DNA of 64,000 nt. Source: Clostridiales bacterium (GTDB lineage: Bacteria > Bacillota > Clostridia > Peptostreptococcales > Anaerovoracaceae). The position numbers were made by a program, and so were the translations under genes. This document shows positions 59,988 through 64,000 of the stretch, piece after piece. The notes below the pieces were generated by a model, which saw only the letters and a program-made list of their open reading frames with translations, did no database searches and was not told the DNA's origin. Each line of letters begins with the position of its first letter. Within the stretch, counting starts at the first letter, position 1. The DNA lies in contig WRMW01000004.1 of NCBI GenBank assembly GCA_009776955.1, positions 124,001 through 188,000 of the forward strand, written 5' to 3'.

Positions 59988-60881
59988 GTGGGCGCATTGG
60001 ACGCATCGAGTCTGCGTTTTTCAAGCGGAAGGCCGTTTATTGGCAGGGAGGATCCACGCTATCCTATCCTGCTCTCGCTTATCCCAAAGCCGCCAGAGCG
60101 CCTTTACTATGCAGGAAACCCTGATGTGCTGAAGCATCCCAAAATCGCCATTGTGGGCTCGCGCTCATCGACGGAATACGGCCGTTGGGCTGCGTTCACC
60201 ATAGCGAAGCGTCTGTCCGAGCATGGGGTATGCGTTGTTTCAGGCATGGCAGAGGGCATCGACACCTGGGCGCACAAAGGGGCGCTGGAGGGCGGCACGC
60301 CTACGGTAGCAGTGCTTGGATCCGGGCTAGACTTTTGTTTTCCCAAGTCAAATCGCGGGCTGATGCAGGAGATAGAACGGACGGGCTTGATCTTGTCGGA
60401 ATATGTTGACGGCCTGCGGCCCACAAAATTCACATTCCCCGCCCGCAACCGCATAATCAGCGGGCTGTCGAACGCAACGGTGGTCGCCGAGGCAGGTTTT
60501 GCAAGCGGTTCGCTCATTACTGCCGAGTGTGCGGCAGACCAGGGTCGTGAGGTCTACGCCGTGCCTGGCAATATCAACCGCAAGGGCAGCATCGGGTGCA
60601 ACAAGCTGATTGCGGACGGCGCCACTCCTATTGTTTTTATCGACGACATACTTGCAGGCCTAGAAATCGAAACGGATATCGTGTCATCCCTCGGCAAGCT
60701 AATGTCATCTGACGAGAAACGGGTGGTGGCGGCATTGATGCAGCACGGCGAATTGTCGCTCGACCGCCTTATGGCAGAGACAGGGCTTCCCATAGGCGCG
60801 CTTACCTCCATTGTGACATTGCTCGAGATCAAAGGGGTTGTTACGACGGGTGCGGGCAAGGTTTTTATCCCCAGAGCTTAG
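59988..60881 (+). CDS. dprA: DNA processing protein DprA (Smf), short form
   Basis: A 297-residue protein that loads RecA on incoming single-stranded DNA. The Rossmann-like core shows IAIVGSRSSTEYGRW, VVSGMAEGIDTWAHKGAL, VAVLGSGLDFCFPKSN and FPARNRIISGLS; the C-terminal winged-helix domain (about 235-297) is present. The N-terminal SAM/HhH domain of about 60-70 residues found in many DprA proteins is absent. Start GTG 59988, two bases after comM, with no clear ribosome site, so coupling is likely. Confidence 0.93.
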   Translation: MGALDASSLRFSSGRPFIGREDPRYPILLSLIPKPPERLYYAGNPDVLKHPKIAIVGSRSSTEYGRWAAFTIAKRLSEHGVCVVSGMAEGIDTWAHKGALEGGTPTVAVLGSGLDFCFPKSNRGLMQEIERTGLILSEYVDGLRPTKFTFPARNRIISGLSNATVVAEAGFASGSLITAECAADQGREVYAVPGNINRKGSIGCNKLIADGATPIVFIDDILAGLEIETDIVSSLGKLMSSDEKRVVAALMQHGELSLDRLMAETGLPIGALTSIVTLLEIKGVVTTGAGKVFIPRA

Positions 60882-60889
60882 CCCGTCTA

Positions 60890-60918
60890 TTGACATAAAG
60901 AATGAAACATGTTTGAAT
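60890..60918 (+). promoter_or_regulatory. Probable promoter of topA
   Basis: TTGACA (60890-60895), 17-bp spacer, TTGAAT (60913-60918, 4 of 6). Predicted start near 60925, 65 bases before the topA ATG. Confidence 0.5.
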
Positions 60919-60989
60919 AATTTCTTGTAGGCACAATTGCGGGGGAATCGCGCATGGAGTCGCATAGTGGCACAAGAACTGGAGGGAAA

Positions 60990-63095
60990 ATGGCAGCAGG
61001 TAAAAGCGCTTCGGCAAAGGCGAAGAAGGGTACGAAGACATTGGTTGTCGTGGAGTCGCCGTCAAAGGCGAGGACTATAGGGAAGTTTTTGGGGACTAAT
61101 TACAAGGTCGTCGCTTCGGTAGGGCACATAAGGGATTTGCCTAAGAGCAAGCTGGGCATCAATATCGAAGAGAACTTCAAGCCTGAATATATAAATATAA
61201 GGGGCAAGGGCGACATTATACGTGAATTGAAAAAGGAAGCAAAAGGCGCAAAAAACGTCTTGCTTGCAACGGACCCGGATCGTGAAGGGGAGGCCATATC
61301 GTGGCATATCGGCCATATACTCGGGCTTTCGGACGAGACTGAGTCCCGTATCGTCTTCAATGAAATCACGAAGGAAGCAATAAAGAACGCAGTAAAGGCG
61401 CCACGCAAGATCAATATGAACCTTGTTGACGCACAGCAAGCGCGTAGGGTGCTCGACCGCATTGTGGGATATCAGATAAGCCCGCTTTTGTGGAGCAAGA
61501 TAAGGATGGGGCTGTCTGCTGGCAGGGTCCAGTCGGCCGCGCTAAAGCTGGTTGTAGACCGTGAACGCGAGATAAAGGCGTTTATTCCTGAGGAGTTTTG
61601 GAAGATAGCAGTGCAGCTTGCGAAGAAATCCGGTGACACGAAGGAATTCACGGCAAAGCTTTCCGAAAAGGATGGGAAGAAATTCATACCAAGCAACAAG
61701 GCCGAGGCGGACGAAGCGCTTGCGGCAATGAAAGCCGGAAGCTATTCGGTAAAGACCGTGGACGCAAAAGAACGTAGACGCAAGCCCTATGCGCCTTACA
61801 CGACCAGTACGCTTCAGCAAGACGCGTCAATCAAGCTCGGTTTCCAGACGCGCCGCGTTATGAGCGTAGCACAGCAGCTTTACGAGGGCGTGACCATCAA
61901 AGGCCAGGGCACTCTCGGACTTGTGACGTATATCAGGACGGACTCGGTAAGGGTTTCGGAGGAAGCCATAGCGACTGCGAAAACGTATATCACAGAACAC
62001 TACGGCGAAAACTATGTCGGGAACAATTTTTATTCAAACAAGAAAAAGGATATCCAGGACGCGCACGAAGCCATCCGCCCGTCCTACGTTCATCTGCGCC
62101 CAGAGGACATAAAGGACTCGCTGGCACCGGACCAGTTCAAGCTGTACAAGCTTATTTGGTCGCGATTTGTGGCGAGCCGTATGAGCGAGGCGGTCTACGA
62201 CAGCGTAGCGGCGGATATCGAGAACGGGACATACACTTTCCACTCTACGGGGAGCAAGCTCAAATTCGACGGATTTTTGAAGGTCTACCAGACGACGCTT
62301 GAGGACGATGAGGGCAATCTGCTGCCTGAGCTTTCGATTGGCGAGGCGCTTGACGAGAAGGACGTAAAGGCGGAGCAAGGCTTCACGCAGCCCCCGCCAC
62401 GTTACACCGAAGCGTCGCTTGTCAAGGAGCTTGAGGAAAAGAATATCGGCAGGCCGTCCACATTCGTGCCTATAATAGCGACGCTGACGGAGCGGCGAGG
62501 CTATGTTGAACGCGAAAAAAAGGCGTTGTTGCCGACCGAGCTTGGTTTTGTGGTGACAGAGCTGATGGAAAAATACTTCAAGGAGATTGTCGATGCAGGG
62601 TTTACGGCGGGCATGGAGGACAGGCTTGATGACATCGAGACCGAGGGGCGCAACTGGCAGGGTATCGTTTCTGATTTTTACGGCGTGCTTGCCGAAGAGC
62701 TCAAGGTCGCAGATGCTGAAATAGAAAAGATCAAGGTAGAGGACGAGCCGACGGGCGAGGACTGCGAGCTTTGCGGGAAGCCTCTGGTTTTCAAGCAGGG
62801 CAGGTTTGGGCGCTTTATCGCATGTTCCGGATATCCCGAGTGCAAGAACACCAAGCCTATAGTCGTGAAGATTGAGGGCGTTTCCTGCCCTTCTTGCGGA
62901 AAAGATTTGGTCTCCCGCAAAAGCAGGAAGGGGAAGACGTTTTTCGGCTGCTCGGGCTATCCCGACTGCACGCAGGTTTATTGGTACAAACCTGTCAACA
63001 AAAAATGCCCGGAGTGCGAGGCGCTGTTGGTCGAGAGAAAGACGAAAACAACGCAATATGCGTGCTCAAACGCCGAGTGCGGTTACAAGGAATAA
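60990..63095 (+). CDS. topA: DNA topoisomerase I (type IA)
   Basis: A 701-residue enzyme that relaxes negative supercoils. TOPRIM domain TLVVVESPSKARTI...ATDPDREGEAISWH; catalytic Tyr314 in LVTYIRTDS; core domains; then three C-terminal zinc ribbons (CELCGKPLVFKQ...CSGYPEC, CPSCGKDLV...CSGYPDC, CPECEALLV...CSNAEC). ATG 60990 has GGAGGG 4-9 bases upstream and replaces the longer frame from 60954. In Bacillus trmFO and xerC separate topA from hslV; here hslV follows directly. Confidence 0.96.
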   Translation: MAAGKSASAKAKKGTKTLVVVESPSKARTIGKFLGTNYKVVASVGHIRDLPKSKLGINIEENFKPEYINIRGKGDIIRELKKEAKGAKNVLLATDPDREGEAISWHIGHILGLSDETESRIVFNEITKEAIKNAVKAPRKINMNLVDAQQARRVLDRIVGYQISPLLWSKIRMGLSAGRVQSAALKLVVDREREIKAFIPEEFWKIAVQLAKKSGDTKEFTAKLSEKDGKKFIPSNKAEADEALAAMKAGSYSVKTVDAKERRRKPYAPYTTSTLQQDASIKLGFQTRRVMSVAQQLYEGVTIKGQGTLGLVTYIRTDSVRVSEEAIATAKTYITEHYGENYVGNNFYSNKKKDIQDAHEAIRPSYVHLRPEDIKDSLAPDQFKLYKLIWSRFVASRMSEAVYDSVAADIENGTYTFHSTGSKLKFDGFLKVYQTTLEDDEGNLLPELSIGEALDEKDVKAEQGFTQPPPRYTEASLVKELEEKNIGRPSTFVPIIATLTERRGYVEREKKALLPTELGFVVTELMEKYFKEIVDAGFTAGMEDRLDDIETEGRNWQGIVSDFYGVLAEELKVADAEIEKIKVEDEPTGEDCELCGKPLVFKQGRFGRFIACSGYPECKNTKPIVVKIEGVSCPSCGKDLVSRKSRKGKTFFGCSGYPDCTQVYWYKPVNKKCPECEALLVERKTKTTQYACSNAECGYKE

Positions 63096-63117
63096 AGGAA
63101 AGGGGGCCTAGGGCAAA

Positions 63118-63657
63118 ATGGAGCAATTTCATGCAACAACAATCGTGGCGGTAAGGCGGGGGTCGGACGATGTCTGCATAGGCGGCGACGGCCAGGTGAC
63201 GATGGGGCAGAACTCCGTTATGAAGCACAAGGCAAAGAAAGTCAGGAAGATTTACAAGGGGACGGTGCTTTCAGGCTTTGCCGGTTCTGTGTCCGATGCC
63301 TTCACCCTGACTGAAAAGTTTGAAAAGAAGCTAGAGGAGCATGGCGGCAACCTGAAGCGGGCTGCTGTGTCGCTGGCGCAGAGCTGGCGATCGGACAAGA
63401 TAATGCGTAACCTAGAGGCGCTGCTTGTGGCGGCAGACCATGAGTGCCTGCTCGTGATTTCGGGCAATGGAGAGGTAATCGAGCCAGACCAAGACTTTGT
63501 CGCCATAGGAAGCGGCGGCAACTATGCGTTTGCGGCGGCGAACGCGCTTTTCAACCATACGGAAATGAGCGCGGAAGCCATCGTGTTGGAGTCCCTGCGG
63601 ATCGCCTCTTCGATCTGCGTGTTCACAAACGACAATATTTCGGTCGAAAAATTATAG
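63118..63657 (+). CDS. hslV: ATP-dependent protease HslV (ClpQ)
   Basis: A 179-residue proteasome-beta-like peptidase working with HslU. The core starts TTIVAVRRG and includes [32 protein letters not shown] and [10 protein letters not shown]. Six residues (MEQFHA) come before the first Thr of the conserved TT. Initiator Met is not normally removed before Glu, so exposing the catalytic N-terminal Thr would need cleavage between A6 and T7. AGGAAAGGGGG lies upstream of the ATG. Confidence 0.94.
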   Translation: MEQFHATTIVAVRRGSDDVCIGGDGQVTMGQNSVMKHKAKKVRKIYKGTVLSGFAGSVSDAFTLTEKFEKKLEEHGGNLKRAAVSLAQSWRSDKIMRNLEALLVAADHECLLVISGNGEVIEPDQDFVAIGSGGNYAFAAANALFNHTEMSAEAIVLESLRIASSICVFTNDNISVEKL

Positions 63658-63669
63658 GAGGGCTGCGGT

Positions 63670-64000
63670 ATGGCGGACGAGAATGTATTGGGCCTTTTCG
63701 GCAACAAATTTTACAGCATGACGCCCAAGGAGATCGTGGCGGAGCTTGACAAGTATATAATCGGGCAGGACGGCGCCAAACGGAGCGTGGCGGTCGCTTT
63801 GCGGAACCGCTATAGGCGCGGCCTGGTCGAGGAAAAGATGCGTGAGGAGATTACGCCCAAGAACATCTTGATGATGGGGCCCACAGGCGTCGGAAAGACG
63901 GAGATAGCGAGACGGCTCGCCAAGCTGATGGATGCGCCTTTCGTAAAGGTGGAGGCGACCAAGTTCACGGAGGTTGGCTATGTCGGCCGTGACGTTGACA
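63670..64000 (+). CDS. hslU: ATP-dependent protease ATPase subunit HslU (cut by window end)
   Basis: The first 110 residues of the AAA+ unfoldase that feeds HslV. The start [20 protein letters not shown] and [20 protein letters not shown] match the family, and Walker A is GPTGVGKT, followed by the pore loop GYVGRDVD at the very end of the window. ATG 63670 has GGAGGG 8 bases before it, overlapping the end of hslV. In many Firmicutes codY follows, outside this view. Confidence 0.95.
   Translation, partial: MADENVLGLFGNKFYSMTPKEIVAELDKYIIGQDGAKRSVAVALRNRYRRGLVEEKMREEITPKNILMMGPTGVGKTEIARRLAKLMDAPFVKVEATKFTEVGYVGRDVD

Noticed and set aside
62034-63056. 340-residue open frame antisense to topA
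   Set aside because: Arg/Leu-rich shadow of the topoisomerase core and zinc ribbons; no start signal or family resemblance.
1-64000. CRISPR arrays, insertion sequences, prophage or genomic island borders
   Set aside because: No regularly spaced repeats, transposase, integrase or phage structural genes were found, and codon use looks even across the window.

Overview
The window looks like one continuous piece of chromosome from an anaerobic, fairly GC-rich member of the Bacillota (Clostridia-like). Four things support this. The order tig-clpP-clpX-lon-engB and the run yraN-comM-dprA-topA-hslV-hslU are typical of Firmicutes. Two operator sites match the Gram-positive LexA box GAAC-N4-GTTC. Anaerobic enzymes are present: pyruvate:ferredoxin oxidoreductase, a 2-hydroxyacyl-CoA dehydratase-type activase and a membrane pyrophosphatase. 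The RNase P RNA looks class A. I cannot name a genus. I saw no phage gene, transposase, integrase or CRISPR array; this reads as core genome with a few unusual local arrangements.

Layout. 1-2.5 kb: the end of a sensor kinase, then a LexA-controlled pair made of a radical SAM protein and a DUF4130 protein, both probably DNA-repair related. 2.5-5.7 kb: a DUF218 membrane protein, a possible small RNA behind a MerR-type promoter, tRNA-Arg(ACG) directly followed by a DUF3786 gene, and an NfeD/SPFH pair. 5.7-10.2 kb: the arginine operon argCJBD behind two ARG boxes and a perfect promoter. 10.2-15.2 kb: an M23 peptidase, an MreB homologue and an anchored beta-propeller protein. 15.2-18.2 kb: cheR and cheA on the minus strand. 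18.3-24.6 kb: a large RND exporter, rnpB, a MATE exporter and exonuclease III. 24.7-30.5 kb: a 1434-residue CoA-dehydratase activase and a sodium:neurotransmitter-type symporter. 30.6-33.9 kb: yebC followed without gaps by cheY, cheC, cheW and cheB. 34-39.2 kb: nifJ and an HtrA protease. 39.3-46.8 kb: tig, clpP, clpX, lon, engB, hpt and pduL. 46.8-53 kb: homoserine dehydrogenase (minus strand), then gap-pgk-tpiA and hppA. 53-58 kb: secG, an NCS1 permease and trkA-trkH. 58-64 kb: yraN, comM, dprA, topA, hslV and the start of hslU.

How the genes fit together. PFOR makes acetyl-CoA and reduced ferredoxin, PduL could turn the acetyl-CoA into acetyl phosphate, and gap-pgk-tpiA feeds pyruvate formation. 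HppA, TrkAH and the NSS symporter deal with ion gradients. The Che proteins form a nearly complete chemotaxis core split over two loci, but no receptor or flagellar gene is present here. Its CheB carries Glu instead of the phosphorylated Asp. The most promising leads are the SOS-controlled radical SAM/DUF4130 pair, this CheB, a predicted leaderless yraN transcript, and the tRNA-DUF3786 junction.
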